Positions 11,786-24,500 of a stretch of 64,000 nucleotides of DNA are shown here, piece by piece. Position numbers and translations under genes: made by a program. The notes beneath the pieces were generated by a model. It worked only from the letters and a program-made list of their open reading frames with translations, was not told the DNA's origin and did not search any database. The DNA comes from Oscarella lobularis. Taxonomy: Eukaryota; Porifera; Homoscleromorpha; Homosclerophorida; Oscarellidae. The number at the start of each line of letters is the position of its first letter. Positions within the stretch are counted from its first letter, which is position 1. The DNA lies in assembly GCF_947507565.1 (NCBI RefSeq), contig NC_089188.1, positions 496,001-560,000 of the forward strand. Direction: 5' to 3'.

Positions 11786-12770
11786 TCTCGCCGCCAAGAG
11801 AGGCGAGCTGTTGGCGTCAGCTGCGGAGAACGCGAACCCGCGAAAAAGGGATTTCGAGCCTATTTCGCTAAATTTTTGCGCGAAATCAGATGAGCGGCAG
11901 ATAGTAGGCATCTCCCTAAGCGTACGTGAAATTTCAGCTATTATTTGCGAAATTGGACGCCTAAGCGGGGCTCAAATGAAAGTTTTTTTGTTCTCCCGCA
12001 CGATAATGTGACATTCGTTTGTCCCAAGGGCTTCTGGACCTTGGCCCAGCCAAAATTATTTTGAAGAACGCGTCTTTGAGTACTGATTGGCTAATCCCTA
12101 TTGTTACCTCACTAGCGGCGAGAATGCGCATGGGTTTGTCCGCCCTGCCCACTGCGACAGACCTAAGCTGTATCACCTATGGCTTGATGTAAAGAGTCTG
12201 AACGCTTTGAAAGGAGAATCGTCTCTTTCAAGCTTCGGTCACCGCTGACCTGACGTCAAAGGAAAACAACCCAGGACACGCTTCCAACATCCTGTTTATA
12301 GAACCCCAGGCGCGGCGGTGTTCACTTTCACGCTTATCAGTTGGCGTCCTGCGTTTCTATTTTGCTTATTGTACCGATCGCTTCGACTCGATCGATCGTG
12401 TCTTAGATAGGTCAATTCAGACAACTCGAACGCGATCAAAACCATACATACCGGTACGGCCGGCCGGGATTGCGCGCATGTATATAGTTCCTGCGCCGCG
12501 CTATATGGGAGTTGTCTCGATCGTTCGCGTACATTGACCCGTCAAGCTATATAGCGAATCATTACCAAATCACGGCAACGCGCAAAGTGGCTTAATTATC
12601 CCATCGTTCGATCGTGGCTACTTTGTGGCTCGTGGCCGAATTTAAGAGAGATTCCGTCGTCTATGCGTACGATATCGACGCTGCAAACGCGTAACTGCAT
12701 CGGCGCGACAACTTTTGGGGATCAAAAAGTTTCCATCGACGTCGTGAGAATCCGACTGTGCGCAGGAAAG

Positions 12771-12902
12771 TGCATGAGTCCGGATGAGAGAGCCAGAAGG
12801 AGGGGTGAGTCCGGATGAGAAAGCTAGGAGGAGGAGTGAGTTCGGATGAGACATCCAGAAGAGGACTCGGAGTGAGTCCGGATGAGAAAGCGCAAGTGGC
12901 CT
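12771..12902. repeat. Imperfect tandem repeat, GAGTCCGGATGAGA word
   Basis: Four degenerate copies of a roughly 30-bp unit containing GTGAGTCCGGATGAGAAAGC are arranged in tandem. Copies differ by small indels, so a protein repeat is unlikely. Confidence 0.6.
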
Positions 12903-13472
12903 AGGGAACTCGTCCGACCTCAAGAGTAAGCATGAGACCAAACGAGAATTTCTCCACGGGCGAAAGCCCGAGTTTCGCGATCCAGAAGAGAAAATGTTTT
13001 TACCGCATTTTGAATAAGCTTCTTTATGTTTGAAATGGATGCGCCGGTGCCATCGGCCATGCAGTTTATAAATTCAAGTTGACCTCCATAGACGGCTGCC
13101 GGAACGCCGGCGGCATGCAAAAACTAGCTGCGAGACGGTTCCAAAATGCTTCAAATCTTCGCCTAAGAAAAGCAGCCTCTAGCAGCGGCTTTGTGAATCT
13201 CAGATAATTGAGTCTCTTATTAAATTAACGACAGCTGACACAGGTCGTCTCTTCATCAACAATAGCTGACGCCAGCGTGACACTATCTCTTATCAACAAC
13301 AGCTGACGCAAAAATGTCTCTTAACAACGGTATACAAGCTAAATGCAGGGGGTCGGCGCCTGCACGAAACAGAGGGGAGGGGTTACAGGCTGACGCTCGG
13401 CTCATTACATATACCATAATAAATAATATAAACAAGAAATGTTTGTGCGACTTCTTTACTGCCAGCCTTGAA

Positions 13473-13672
13473 NNNNNNNNNNNNNNNNNNNNNNNNNNNN
13501 NNNNNNNNNNNNNNNNNNNNNNNNNNNNNNNNNNNNNNNNNNNNNNNNNNNNNNNNNNNNNNNNNNNNNNNNNNNNNNNNNNNNNNNNNNNNNNNNNNNN
13601 NNNNNNNNNNNNNNNNNNNNNNNNNNNNNNNNNNNNNNNNNNNNNNNNNNNNNNNNNNNNNNNNNNNNNNNN
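13473..13672. other. Assembly gap (200 N)
   Basis: Exactly 200 undetermined bases, the usual placeholder for a scaffold join of unknown size. Open frames that span it are artefacts. Order across 13.4-13.7 kb depends on the scaffolding. Confidence 0.99.
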
Positions 13673-13854
13673 GGCACGAAACCGTCGCTCTAAACGAATC
13701 CTCGTACAGCCACGCACTTCACGAGTCGAATCGCATCCGGGATGCCACGACAACAGACCTGTGTACCAGAAAAAGTCACGTGATAGCGCGAGTTACGCAT
13801 GCCTCTTCTACTTAATCTCTGGTGCCGGCACCGTGTTTCGCGGCCTGGCCCCAC

Positions 13855-14556
13855 CAGTGGCGTAGCCAGGGGGGTGCTTTGGGTGCTCGAGCACCCCCCT
13901 CAAGTTTGCTGAAATAATTAAACTAGATAATGATGGCCCGTTTTTAGCCATCATGTGATCCCCGAACACCCTTAGCACGGTGTCCGATCTCTGTTAGTGC
14001 CTACAGCATGTGCATTATGGGAATCACATTGCCTAACCACACCTTAATCTGCCCGGAAATATGTACTTTCTGTAAAAATAGGAACTGGTAGCTATGCCTT
14101 TACTCCACAGATTTTAAGGTGTTCTGTTTACATGTATATATCAAAAGAGCGATTCACCTGTCGAGTAAAGGTGACACAGAGTTACCCTTCCCTGCATGGC
14201 CCCCCTCGGGTGCATGATTTAGTGACACGTTATCAGCTAGCTCGCAGTTGGATTTGCGTGCTGCGAGCAAAGACAAACCCAACGTGCTCCTTTACTGCGT
14301 TCCCTCGATGAGCGTTACTAATTAAGCTCAACTGTTATGTGCCAGTTATGCTATGTAATATGCCTACATATGTACTCGTTCCAGAAAATTTTGTACACAA
14401 TCCGGGGTTACTATCTCTGCTGTGTTACTTTGGGCCTACGCACTGTTTTTTGTTAGAGGCCTTAATTAAACAGCCAAATAAAAAAGGGGCGTGGTCCAAA
14501 AATTTTCGCGCGCAAACCTCAGCACCTACCTCCGCTTAATCCTGGCTACGCCACTG
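13855..14556. mobile_element. CAGTGGCGTAGCCAGG-ended non-autonomous DNA element, copy 1
   Basis: The 16-bp terminal inverted repeats CAGTGGCGTAGCCAGG and CCTGGCTACGCCACTG bound 702 bp without a transposase. Just inside the left end is a GGGTGCTCGAGCACCC palindrome. A CCCAC direct repeat (13850-13854, 14557-14561) may be a 5-bp target duplication. The TIR looks hAT-like, although classical hAT elements make 8-bp duplications. Copy 2 lies inverted at 41186-41877. Internal sequence is shared with the repeat at 19.9-20.4 and 25.7-26.4 kb. Confidence 0.82.
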
Positions 14557-15002
14557 CCCACGTCCTTCAATACTTCCCGAAATTCAAAGTAATGTCGCGC
14601 GATGGTGACGTTTTCACAAAAGTGAGGCCCCCTAAAGGGTCTCTTCGGCTGTTTTTCGCATCTCAAAGCAGAAGGAAAGCCTTTCAAGCGAAAGTCGTTT
14701 TTTCTGTTTGTAGGAATACTCAAGGCCTACGCTGAGACGGGCATTCGAAGAGGCTCATTGGATCTTCATCGAGCTAGATCCAAAAATACCCTTCTCTTCT
14801 TCGAGGCTCGTCGTTCTTTTGTCGTGCATCGGAGGCTTTCCTACGACGACGAGACGCTAGCTTAGAGGCATTTTTTACTTCAGTTTGATTATACGTACGT
14901 GCCACGTTCACAGCATCCGCTACGGGCAAAAGTCTCGTGGCCCGGGTTGTAGTGAACCCTTAAAAGGGACCTCACCTATTTTCTCGACTTTTTTCTCAAG
15001 TA

Positions 15003-15128
15003 GAACGAGTTCCACAGTTTTGATGGACGAGAACGTGCTCCACGGTTTTGATGCGCGAGAACTTGCTCCGCAGTTTTGATTCGCGAGAACGTGCTCCACT
15101 GTTTTGATGCGCAAGAACGCGCTCCACA
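15003..15128. repeat. 28-bp minisatellite, 4-5 copies
   Basis: Units follow GTTTTGATGCGCGAGAACGT plus GCTCCACG, with a few substitutions per copy and no length change. The surrounding 14557-15545 region holds no gene I can support. Confidence 0.85.
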
Positions 15129-15545
15129 CTTTCTAAACGATAGAGTAGCCAAACAGTGTGACGTGCAAGAAAAGAAGCATTTTAGATAAATGATAGAATT
15201 TATAAGTCTTATATTGTGTATTTTAGGCAGCTGCAGTCAAAGCTGAAGCAGTGAAATCAATCGATTACAGTTGCAAAAGAATGAACGACTTTATTGCGTT
15301 CTCTTCTCGAACTCGTTTACTCGGTGATAAATTGTTTTAAAATTAAATGCGATGAGGTATCTTTCGTTTCAGATCCTCCTAAAGCCTTCTCCACAATAAG
15401 AAACAGAAGTTGACAGTCTTATTAAACGAAGTAGCAGCATTTCTTGGCGTAAGAAATTTTAGTGGTGAACCGGTAAGCGTCTCCAAGCCTGTTTGAACAA
15501 AAACTTTCACTTCTTCTTGTTCACAATTGGTTTTGAAACAGGTTT

Positions 15546-16146
15546 TTAATCAAATGCGTTAATTGTCAATGGTCGGAGGCTATAGCAGCGGCTAAAGCTC
15601 CTGCAAAAAATTCTTGCATCATTTGGAATATCTGCAGTTTTTGCCGGGATTGGGTCGTTCATGCTTTCATAAACCAGAGCGTCAACGAGTTTATCCAAAG
15701 TGGGAAATGAAGTGTTCTCAAAGCTGGCGTACGCTAGGAAAGGAATTTTAGGCGCATGACTGATGACGTATCGCGAGTATGACAAGGTTCTTTTTTTCTC
15801 CACGGAGTATGGGAGAAAAACGGCCTGACAGGCGGATGGTATTGTGTCTTCCACATCGCGATTAAATGACTCGAATACGTCATGTTCTATAAAACCCACT
15901 TCTCAACCGTTTTTGATTTTAGCCTCTGGCTACTTTGACTGCAGGCTCCTAACTCGCTCTCACCTTCTCGTTGTTCTGACTCCATCGCTTCCCTATCCGG
16001 GATTGGTTGAAACGTTTAGTCACGTGTTCCGCAATGGATGCCGACAAGCCTGAGAAAGTTTCTGTAATATCGTCATGGAGACTTTGAAGAAAACTTTCCC
16101 GCGCCTTTTCTCTGTTAGCGTGCGTGATCGCAAAGTGTATGAGCAA
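15546..16146 (-). CDS. Hypothetical protein, probably two exons
   Basis: A minus-strand frame starting at 16146 (MLIHFAITHANREKARESFL, then HDDITETFSGLSASIAEHV) ends at a plausible GT donor after QNNEK (about 15963). A second open segment from about 15899 to 15546 reads FIEHDVFESFNRDVEDTI ... KIPFLAYASFENTSFPTLDK and stops at 15546. Composition is protein-like and helical, but the reading phase across the intron does not join cleanly by eye, so the two could be separate exons or a decayed gene. I do not recognise a family. It lies between a minisatellite and the Frizzled-like receptor gene. Confidence 0.35.
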
Positions 16147-16420
16147 GGAATTTAAATTTGAAAAGAAATTGGAAAGGCGAGTATATTCATGTAACTTCGA
16201 AAGCTAATTATGAAAGTAATTGGGACTGATTTACCAGAATCGAACCACGCCATGAATGTGACAACGACATATTAAGCTATTAATCCTTAGACAGACCCAA
16301 TTGTATTTTGGCGTTACTCCGTCAAATTGCAATGCTGCTTATGAAGAAAATATTATCTGTATCGACGCGTGCTCGAGCTCTGTATAATTGCTCACGCCCA
16401 CTCACGTGCGAACCCCACCC

Positions 16421-18773
16421 ATGACGTTGCAAGTCGAAGCAAAAGACGCAAAACTGAACCTCTTTGCAGTCGGTTGCGGAATTATGGTGCTAGCCATTGC
16501 GTCTACACCGTCGCTCTTCTTCTTGTACCCTAACTGGGACTTTACCTCAGAACGTTTGGTACTCACAATTAATTATACATGTTCACACTGGAGCACCACT
16601 TTATCTCTTTCACTTCAAGGAGCAAATCGTTGCTAGAAGGAACGTTTCTTTTGTGAACGGAAGCAGTTGTAACGTCGAAATTTCGCTGCCTAGTAGCGTG
16701 GCGACAGATTTGTTGGCGAAACCTGATGTACAGAAACTCCTATCTCCTTCCCTACTCCCTTTACTACGCACGCCCAAGTGCTTTCAGCTTTTGAACGTTC
16801 TTTGGCAACAACCAAGCAGTGAATCTGTTTTTCAAACGCTTACTCCGTTTGAAATTCGAGGCATAATGCGTACGTTGAACGTCTCCTTTGATGAGCTGAG
16901 AACAGGCCTTCGTGATGCTAATATCAGCATCTCAGCTGTTGTTTCATTAATAAATTCTTATTGTCTCGATAGGTTCACAGATTTTGGTACTTTGGTAATT
17001 AAAATAATTTTCTTCTTATGAGATATGTTTAGGATGCCAGAAAGACTTGATGTTGAGAAATGACTCCAGTCCGTGCTGCTACGTTTCGTGTCTCAATTGG
17101 AACTGGCTCGGAGAGTCGAAAAGAAGGATCGATTTAATTCTTTTTGCCGTGACGACAATTGCCGGTTTTGTGGTACTTGTTGCAGCAACAGTTTCAATAA
17201 TCGCAATCAAATCAAAGTAAGAGAATACTTTTAGCAAGCTCCAGAAGTTAGAAGCACTTATCTTAGCTAGCAATACAAATGATTGTAATGATAGCGATCT
17301 TCCATCTTAATTAATTGTGGAGCTAACTGGTGGTGTGGACATACAGTTATTAATGGGTCTTTCACAGGCAAAAGTTTCCTCACCTCATGGTTTCCTTTTA
17401 CATCTTGCTTTCTCTTATGACGATGCGTGAGTGGTTAATGTCTTTTTTGTCAACTTCAAATCGAGGAGTTTTACTTACAGCTTTTTCCGAATTGGTTGGG
17501 CGACTACTTGGACGAGAGAAAGCCCTTTGCTGCGGTGAACAAGATCTTCTCAAAGCTCTGCGATCGGATTCTTGTACTTTTTCAATCGTTCGCAGTATGA
17601 ATTTTAATACCTATGTTGCTCATTTTTATTATTTTTGTAGCAATGATTCAAAATTTCGGCTACGTTTCTAGCGTTTCGTGGGGCGTTGTTGGTTTTGTGA
17701 ATCTGTGGATAGCCATTGTTCTTTCAAAAAGCCGTCTGTTTGCTACTTGTAAAAACACGATTCACGCCGTTGAGGCTTTTTTGGTCTGGGGCACCGCTTT
17801 TGTGCTTGCAGTCGGTCCCTACTGGCTCGAGGGAGAAAGTGCGTACTACAATCCTCTCCTTTGCTACTCCTGCTCAACAATCCGAAACTCGCTCCTTTAT
17901 AATCTGTTCCTCGTTCTACCCCAACAAGTTAACATTGCCGTCGGCGGACTATGTGCTGTTCATTTGGTTTACACACTAAAGAAGCAGGTAAGAACATCCA
18001 TGGACAATGGATGCATAGAACAGCAGTCTAAACAACGGTGTACCTTAGTATATACCAAGTTTACAGAGGAGTTTGTATTGTTACCCCTGTAAAAGCAGCC
18101 AAATGTGCTTGAATGCTTTAGGTTATTGCTAAACAAATTAGCATGTTTAACATAATAAGAAAGATCCCAAGGCTAAAAGTTCGATGCCACACTGCCTAAC
18201 CGCTATTACAAAACGAGACGCTAGAGTCTTTTCTAAGTTGCTACCATAAATTATTTTTTACATTCTTAGAGTTTAAACCGGCAAGAGCTTTTTTCATCTG
18301 TTCAAGTTCAGGACTTACAGCAAAAGAAGCACGTCAGTCAGTTGAACGATCTTCAGCGTCGTTTCGCCTTTTTGCTGGTCGTCGTCTTTGTCGTGGAAAT
18401 CATCATAATTATAAATAGTTTCATCGTATATGCGGTTCGCGATAGGGTAAATTTGAACAACTTTGGAAGTTACGTCGAATGCGTATATCTTGCTTTGGAA
18501 GACGAGTGTCAGAGCAAGGAAAAGTCGATAATTGAAAACGTAACATTTGCGTTTTTGATCGTTTATCGCCTCGCTTTTTTGGCGTCTCTCTTTTTCCTTG
18601 TCGTCTTTTTTTGGACGGCCAAGGACTTCCGAAAGTTTTGGAAGAACATATACGAGCGTTGCTACAAGCGAACAGTTCGGCCCGACGACAAAGTGAACCT
18701 GAGGGAGAGCTGCTCTGAGAGAAGTTTCAACACTCAGAGAGGGGCACCTACTCAAGACCTCGAGTTGAGTTAG
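16421..18773 (+). CDS. Class F (Frizzled/Smoothened-like) seven-TM receptor 1
   Basis: The start MTLQVEAKDAKLNLF is followed by a hydrophobic anchor or signal (GCGIMVLAIASTPSLFF). An ectodomain of about 130-150 residues follows (NGSSCNVEISLPSSVATDLL ... IRGIMRTLNVSFDELRTGL), with NxS/T sites and few Cys, unlike a standard Frizzled CRD. TM1 is RRIDLILFAVTTIAGFVVLV (about 17130), TM2 FPHLMVSFYILLSLM, TM3 IQNFGYVSSVSWGVVGFVNL preceded by a Cys, TM4 FLVWGTAFVLAVGPYW, TM5 NLFLVLPQQVNIAVGGLC, and TM6 FAFLLVVVFVVEIIIIIN. TM7 ends FFWTAKDFRKFWKNIYER, which parallels the W-S-G-K-T-L-x-S-W end of Frizzled receptors. At least seven exons have about 50-90-nt introns; one intron (17987-18318) is longer. 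The protein is probably a plasma-membrane receptor; the ligand is unknown. A related gene is at 42.7-44.9 kb. Confidence 0.72.
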
Positions 18774-19854
18774 CCTGCACGATAACAGCTTGGTGTTTCA
18801 TCTTTGTAACTAGCTAGTCAGTTACATGATTACATCTATGGCTTCTACGATTTAATTAGGCAACTAGCACTATTATTCGCACACTAATAAGCAGAGTCCG
18901 TGAGCTGCAAACATTAGAAACGCTTTGATAAAGATTCTAGGTTTCGGCGAATCACCGGCCCGGAATGCATGATGAATTGTCCTAATTTGAATCATTGGCT
19001 TGGCTATGCAAACAGGTAACGTTTGCACGTCTTTCGGAGGTTGTAATGCTGACTTTTGGCCGAAATGCGATTCTAACGTCGACACGACCTCGTCATAACG
19101 TTTCTGAGCGCGATCAATGGCTCTCTTTGCAGTATAAAACGTCGGTGTCATATGGCAAGCGTAACTGTACCTGATAAGATTGAGCATGCGCATTAGCTAA
19201 GAATTGATAGACTCTGTTTGCTATTAATACTATGCAGTTTCTAGAAGTAGAATTTGCTTCTTGAAATGGTAACCGGTAGTAACGGTGGAGTTATTGGAGG
19301 CTAACGTGATTGTGGCGGTGGTGATGGTGGCGGTCATGCTGTGATGGTGATGGTGGCGGTGGCGTTGGTGATGGTATGTGAGAAAAGGAGTGGGTTTCCT
19401 ACTACCTTCCTCCACTTCACCTTGCGACTTGCGACGGCCTGCCAACGGTAATAGATAAGTAGAAATAAATACATTCAGATGACAATATTATAGATTAAAC
19501 CATCATTATTAGAAAAAAATTGTCATTATATCCTTCTATTCCACTACCTATAAAACTGAATTTCTAAGAGGGCTATAATCAATGGACAGGAAGTGGACAT
19601 GGATAATGAACTGAAGGTGAAGATGTAATGATGAAAAACGGCAATGAGAAAAATGATACACCTATTTTCCGAAAAAATGATCACACCCACAATGTAGGCG
19701 CGGTCAACACGTGCTTGCTTTCGTCATCACGAATATAACCTAGAAATGATATAGCTGACCTTTTCGCGGCTTACCATATTGTCGCGACGGTTTGCCGACG
19801 CGCACTCGCTTCGAAAAAACACGCGTTCTAAAAAGGGGCCCCACTAAGAAACAA
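18774..19854. other. Intergenic, with a possible minus-strand exon and a GGT/GAT microsatellite
   Basis: A minus-strand open frame at 19193-18873 (MTPTFYTAKRAIDRAQKRYD, then VVSTLESHFGQKSALQPP) has plausible amino acid composition, but I found no family or clear splice partners. A GTGATGGTGGCGGT simple repeat occupies about 19310-19375; the His/Thr-rich frame across it is repeat-derived. The rest is AT-rich without features. Confidence 0.35.
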
Positions 19855-20388
19855 CGCCCTGGTGTTCGGGGCTCTCAAACGTGATCGGCCAAAATCGGAA
19901 AGTGTGTGTCTGTCTGTCTGTCTGTCGGTAACGCTCACGTCACAATCGCTCTTAGGCCAATCACACACAAAGGTGCCATTATGACATCACATTCATTGTG
20001 ATGTCATAATCTCCCGTATATTTCACAATGATATACCAAAAAGGTGACGTCACAGTAGATTGCAACCCCGGATGGTGTTCAATAGTTTTCAGCATAGATA
20101 TAACAGCACTGTTATATCTATGTTTGATAAACATAACGGGCACATAACAGTGAGCTTATTAGTAACGTTTATGAACGCAGTAAAGGAGCACGTTGGGTTT
20201 GTCGTGCTGCGAGCGAAGCTCCAACTGCGAGCTGATAATGGGCCTCGTGACACAATCACCTGAAAAAGTTGGGCTGGGGAGGGGTAGCTCTGTGTCGCAT
20301 GAGATTTCAAATTAGCTTATTGTAGGGTTTTGCGGAAAATAATGCAGGTCATGGTTAGGCAGGCAGTGTGATGCACATTATGCACATC
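19855..20388. mobile_element. Older repeat, copy 1, left part (interrupted by the LTR element)
   Basis: It begins GCCCTGGTGTTCGGGGCTCT and carries the TGTCTGTCTGTCTGTC run. It also has the TTATGACATCAC/GTGATGTCATAA hairpin (19979-20009), a CATAGATATAACAG hairpin (20092-20121), and a GCAGTAAAGGAGCACGTTGG segment shared with the CAGTGGCG elements. Its right part resumes at 25606 after the retrotransposon. A second direct copy lies at about 25735-26376. Confidence 0.75.
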
Positions 20389-20499
20389 TGTGGTAAAGTA
20401 AGATACGGGACTTAAATAGGGAGGGTAGAATGGGCGTGTAAAGGAAATATAGATCAGTCTTGGTTCTGACTCGAGTAGGCGAGGATCTCGTTTATTACA
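20389..20499 (+). repeat. 5' LTR (111 bp)
   Basis: Starts TGTGGTAAAG and ends TTTATTACA. Unusually short for a gypsy-type LTR. A TTAAATA word about 30 bp from the start may serve as a TATA-like element (inference). Confidence 0.92.
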
Positions 20500-20516
20500 C
20501 TGGTGACAGGAGTACC

Positions 20517-21569
20517 ATGTCTTCCACCGACAACGACGGCCAGCCCCCGGCTCCCGTCGACGTCAAACCACCCACCGACACTGTTGGTGCTGCAGCCAAC
20601 CTCCGCTACAGCGCCCTGCTTCCCCCTCCGTTTCGTAACAGCAGCGATCAATCGTGGGACGACTGGGAGGAGGATTTTCAAGCTTGCGCCACTCTCAACG
20701 CCTGGGACGACGCCACTCGCTGCCACATTTTGGGTATGCGTCTGCAGGGTCCTGCTCGCGACGCCCTCCGTGCTCTTTCCTCCGACACAAAGTCCAAGTT
20801 TTCCTCCCTCGTCGCCGCGCTGCGCACCCGTTTTCTACCGGCAAATCGTTTGGAGGTTAAGCGATAGACGTTTCGCCTTCGCCGTCAAAGCCCCGCCGAG
20901 TCTCTCTTGGATTTCGGAAACGCGGTCAACGGTCTATCCGCGCAAGCGTTTCCAGCGATGGACTTGACTCAGCGCGATCTGCTGGCGCGCGACCAGTTTC
21001 TGGATGGGCTGCTGGACCCGAATCTTCGTCTTCGTGTCCGATATGGCGCCCCGACCAGTTCGGACGACGCGGTTCGCCTTGCACTCGAAGCTCACGCCGC
21101 CGAAACGGCAGAAAGTCGCCGTCGTTCTCAAGATTCGTCCATTTCCGGCGATGCTACAGCGGCGCCACATCCACTCGTCGCGACGGCCACGCCTGCCTCG
21201 TCTTTGATGAAAGCCGTCGAAACGCAGACCGCTCTTCTCACCTCTGTGTTGGAACGTCTCACCCGCAACGACGCTTCGCCCCACCCTGTCTACGCCATTC
21301 CCTCGGGACTCCCAAGCACTCTTCGCGCGCCTGTTCCGGTTTCTCAGCGTCGCTGTTGGGATTGCGGACAGTTTGGCCATATTCGTATTAATTGTCCGAA
21401 GTTTGGGGGGAAACATGAAAATTCCGCACAGTGTGTCTCTGAGCATTCGCGCGAACATACGCCCATAATTCATTACGTCGCCGCCCTCCAGGCGTCCCCG
21501 TTATCCTCCGACTCTATTTTTCAAGTCGCTGGCGACACTGAACGGCGTGTCGTTCCGTTGTCTCATTGA
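20517..21569 (+). pseudogene. Retrotransposon gag, interrupted by an in-frame amber codon
   Basis: The ATG at 20517 opens a capsid-like region (SDQSWDDWEEDFQACATLNA; LQGPARDALRALSSDTKSKF). At 20865-20867 a TAG interrupts the frame, which continues in the same phase to 21569. The downstream part has the Ty3-type capsid continuation and a CCHC zinc knuckle (CWDCGQFGHIRINC, 21355-21396). The stop is a single-codon lesion or, less likely, a read-through site. The end overlaps pol by 23 nt in the +1 frame. Confidence 0.85.
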
Positions 21570-24500
21570 CACCGGAGCAGCGATTTCCATCGTTCCGCCG
21601 TCTTTCGCGTCATTCCCTGTGTTGCCTTGCACCGAGCGCCTCGCGATGGCGAGCGGTCACACGGTGCCTGTTGCTGGTGTGGTCGAACTTCCGGTCGCAT
21701 TCGGTTCTTGGACTACCCGACATTGTTTTCGTGTTGCGGATATAGCAACGAATCCAATCCTTGGTGCCGATTTCATTGTTAGTCATGGCCTGGACATTGC
21801 TGTTCGAACTCGCAAACTGCAACTTCCTTCCGGTGCCGCGTGGCCGCTTCTCACCCCCGCGCCGGCGCCGTCGCCATCGCCTTCTCCACCGTCAGCGTCG
21901 CAGCCGGTGTATTCAATTGTTCTTTCCGAATCTGTTGTTTTCGCGGCGGATCAACGTGAGATGATCGTCGCTGGGTTGGTTGTTGACGCTGTTACGAAAG
22001 AACCTTGTCGTTCTTCGTCTGGTCCATTGTTATTTGAACCGCTAGAGACTTTAGAGAGTAAATCGGATCTACTGGCTCCGGCGTCGCTGGCGATCAACGC
22101 TACCGGCATAATTCCGGTACGACTTTACAATACGGCGGGAAAACGCAAGCTTTACAAAGGCAAACGTCTTGGAACGGCGGACGTGATTGATCAAGAGCAG
22201 TTGACCGCCTCCGTTTTCGACGCTGTTCCCACCGATGATGGCTGGACTCCGCCTCTTGGCCCTACGCCGCAATTGTCACCTTCCGAGCGCGCCTCGCTTG
22301 TCCGGCTTCTCGGCGAGTTCCGCGATATCTTTAGTCGGAAACACGCTGACCTCGGACGCACCGACGTGACCCAGCACCGCATTGTCACTACCGAAGACGT
22401 CCCCGTTCATTCACCGCCGTACCGCCAGCCCTATCATCTCCGCCCTGAGATTGATCGTCAAGTCGCCGAGATGCTCGACATGGGTGTCATTACACCTAGC
22501 TCCAGCCCATGGTCTTCGCCGGTCCTGCTCGTTCCCAAAAAAAATGGATCATTTCGATTCTGTGTGGATTTTCGTCGTGTCAATGAGCTGACAGTGAAAG
22601 ATGCCTACCCTATCCCACGTATCGACGAGACTCTCGATGGGCTCTACGGCGCAAAGTATTTCAGTACGCTGGATCTGGCGTCTGGCTATTGGCAGGTGAT
22701 AATGGCCGCCGAAGACCGTGCTAAAACAGCCTTTTCTACAAACGGCGGACACTACGAATTCGAGGTTATGCCTTTTGGCCTGACCAACGCCCCCGCAACG
22801 TTTCAACGCTTGATGGATCTCGTTCTACGTGGGTTACACTTGGACACATGTATGGTGTACCTTGACGATGTCCTCGTTCACTCCCGCACGTTTACGGATC
22901 ACCTCGACCACCTGCGGGCTGTCTTTCTACGTTTTCGTGGTGCTGGTTTAAAACTACGCACCGAAAAATGCCAGTTTCTCCGTCCGGAGGTTCCGTACTT
23001 GAGCCACGTCGTTAGCGCTGCTGGAGTTTCTACCGATCCAAGCAAGATTTCAAAAGTACGCGACTGGCCGGTACCGTCTTCGAAATCCGACATACGTTCC
23101 TTTGTGAACTTTGCCGGGTATTACCGCCGGTTTATTCCGGATTTTTCCGCCATCGCTGCACCACTCCACGACCTCGCCGCGCCACGCACATTGTTCTCTT
23201 GGACACCAACAGCCCAGACGGCGTTCAAAACGCTTAAGACAAAGCTTACGTCTGCTCCGGTGCTGGCATTCCCCTGTTTCAACACTCCGTTTCGCCTCAA
23301 AACCGACGCCAGTGATATCGGGCTCGGCGCTGTGCTCATGCAAATTATTGACAACGTGGAGCGACCGATCGCTTATGCTAGTAAAAAGCTCGATTCAGCG
23401 GAGCGCAATTATAGCGCAACGGAAAAGGAGCTGTTTGCTGTGAAATGGGGAATGGCGCACTTTCGTCCCTATCTTCTCGGAGCAAAATTCGTCGTCGTTA
23501 CGGATCACCGCCCCCTTGTGCACGTTCGCACCATGAAACAGCCCGCCGGAAGAATGGGTCGTTGGCTGCATGCTATCAGTCAGTTTGATTTCGAGGTGGT
23601 ATACAAACCCGGGCGACTTCACACGGATGCCGACGCGCTGTCGACGATCTGCGCCGCTACGACGCTTCTTCCCTCAGTTTCAGCGGACGTGCTTATCGCT
23701 GCTCAAGCCGCCGATCCCGCTATTGCCGCGGTAATTTCTCGTCTACGTGCGGGCGCCGACCGTCCACCGGCTGCAGGCATGTGGAGAACTGGAGCACTTC
23801 GACGTTTTCGCCAAATATGGTGTCAGCTTGAGATCGGCGGCGATGGCGTGTTGTACCGCAATACCCGTCTTGGAGCACAACTAGACAAAACGAAGATTCT
23901 GGTTGTACCGTCGACTCTCGTTCCGGACGTTTTGCAGCAAGTCCACGCCGACCCTATGGGTGGACACTCTGGCGTCAACAAAACCATTGCGACTCTAATT
24001 CAGCGCTACTATTGGCCCGGTTTCTCTTCGTCCGTTGACGACTACATTCGTCACTGCAGCACCTGCCAGAAAACAAGCCCGGCCGTGCCGCGTCCGAAAG
24101 CACCCTTGCAACCGATTCCAGTTGGAGGACCCTTTGAGATGATCGCGATGGATTTCTTAGAGCTACCACGTACCGCCCGCGGCAACCGCTACGTGTTGGT
24201 GGTTTCCGACTATTTTACCCGCTGGCCAGAAGCTTTTGCCACAGCCGACCAGAAGAGCGAAACAGTCGCGCGCATTCTCATGGACGGAGTCGTGGCGCGA
24301 CACGGCCTGCCTCACGTACTGCACTCGGATCAAGGACCGAGTTTCGAAAGCAAAGTCATCCGTCATCTTTGCGACTGGCTTGGCATTCGAAAGACGCGCA
24401 CTACGCCGTATCACCCACAGGGCGACGGCTTGGTGGAGCGGTTTAATCGAACGCTATTAGGCAAGCTACGAGCTTACTGCCACAACAACCCGCATGATTG

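Larger units (their letters stand above)
10161..13472. other. GC-rich region without a convincing gene
   Basis: About 3.3 kb with many CpG, several inverted repeats (annotated separately) and short open frames that lack protein-like composition. Sequence at 10160-10230 has GAGCGAGCGAGC runs just upstream of the minus-strand gene and may include its promoter. One minus-strand frame at 12920-13120 (starting MHAAGVPAAVYGGQ) could be an exon, but I cannot assign it. Short AACAGCTGACGC words recur three times at 13225-13310. Confidence 0.35.

Noticed and set aside
13283-13865. Long open frames across the N stretch
   Set aside because: They are open only because undetermined bases contain no stop codons.
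16205-16285. tRNA-like segment on minus (GGTTCGATTC T-loop word)
   Set aside because: The T stem does not pair, the candidate anticodon loop lacks T at position 33, and no acceptor stem forms.
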